From assembly GCF_927798095.1 (NCBI RefSeq), contig NZ_CAKMMF010000011.1, positions 1-64,000 on the forward strand: a DNA stretch of 64,000 bases. Reading direction: 5' to 3'. Within the stretch, counting starts at the first letter, position 1. The number at the start of each line of letters is the position of its first letter. Shown one piece after another: positions 63,857-64,000 of this stretch. Position numbers and translations under genes: made by a program. This DNA is from Paenibacillus plantiphilus (GTDB lineage Bacteria > Bacillota > Bacilli > Paenibacillales > Paenibacillaceae). The notes under the pieces are model-generated. The model did no database searches. It was not told where the DNA came from and was given only the letters and a program-made list of their open reading frames with translations.

Positions 63857-64000
63857 TTAATCCCTTGCGGCGGCCGCTTGCTCTTTGCCTGTCTGTTGGC
63901 TTGCAAGTCTGCGGCACCATGTCGGGAATTGCTGCATAAGCTCTTTGACCTTTTCCTTGCGAATTCTTGATCCGTTGTATTCGTTATTGAGCTGGATCGA
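63857..64000 (-). CDS. C-terminal end of an unidentified gene, cut by the window edge
   Basis: The last 47 codons of a minus-strand gene enter from the right edge and end with TAA at 63857. The sequence begins SIQLNNEYNGSRIRKEKVKE and ends GKEQAAAARD. It has normal coding composition. I do not recognise it; as the next gene upstream in the same direction it is probably part of the same biosynthetic cluster. Confidence 0.6.
   Translation of the reverse strand, partial: SIQLNNEYNGSRIRKEKVKELMQQFPTWCRRLASQQTGKEQAAAARD

Overview
The window looks like chromosomal DNA of a Paenibacillus-type member of the Bacillales. The evidence is gene order and protein type: a perR - ygzB - ygxA - rRNA block, gatCAB, ydcC - alr - ndoAI - ndoA, a sigY-yxlCDEFG operon, khtSTU and a CotF-type spore coat protein. 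Assignments rest on reading translated sequence and remembered families; no database search was run. Starts were chosen by Shine-Dalgarno position where the longest reading frame looked too long.

Layout. Positions 1-142 carry the promoter and leader of an rRNA operon that runs off the left edge on the minus strand. 0.3-10.3 kb holds ygxA, ygzB, a GH18 hydrolase, perR, a DUF4097-type membrane protein, an MgtC-like protein and gatCAB. 10.5-13.7 kb has two secreted proteins (one with copper-amine-oxidase-like domains) and a small unknown. 13.8-17.0 kb is the sigma-Y operon with a sigma-Y-like promoter. 17.1-24.6 kb is an M24 peptidase and a compact Tad/Flp pilus operon with two tiny paralogous pilin-like proteins, behind a leader containing a terminator-like hairpin. 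24.7-28.3 kb has an ABC-2 permease plus TetR regulator with a repeated operator, and an MFS exporter with a perfect palindromic operator. 28.4-31.8 kb is ndoA, ndoAI, alr, ydcC.

31.8-34.2 kb is a 51-bp tandem repeat array split by an IS256-family element whose transposase has a frameshift. 34.2-36.2 kb is khtSTU, preceded by a small ORF with a strong ribosome binding site. 36.4-41.9 kb has an MFS exporter, an SPFH/NfeD pair, an orphan second KhtT and a marR-MFS operon. 42-45.9 kb has an intergenic repeat region, a frameshifted endonuclease gene, map, a coat protein and a DUF420 protein. 45.9-47.8 kb has an HD-GYP phosphodiesterase next to a tyrosine recombinase gene that is flanked by 26-bp inverted sites; this is the best candidate for an undescribed switch. 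48.1-50.9 kb has an oxidoreductase, a secreted helical protein and a His-rich CobW GTPase.

51.2-64 kb is the downstream end of a hybrid biosynthetic cluster on the minus strand. One 3,625-residue synthase has the order KS-ACP-C-FkbH-ACP-C-A(serine)-PCP-C. A CPBP-type membrane protein lies just upstream, and the C-terminus of another gene is cut by the right edge.
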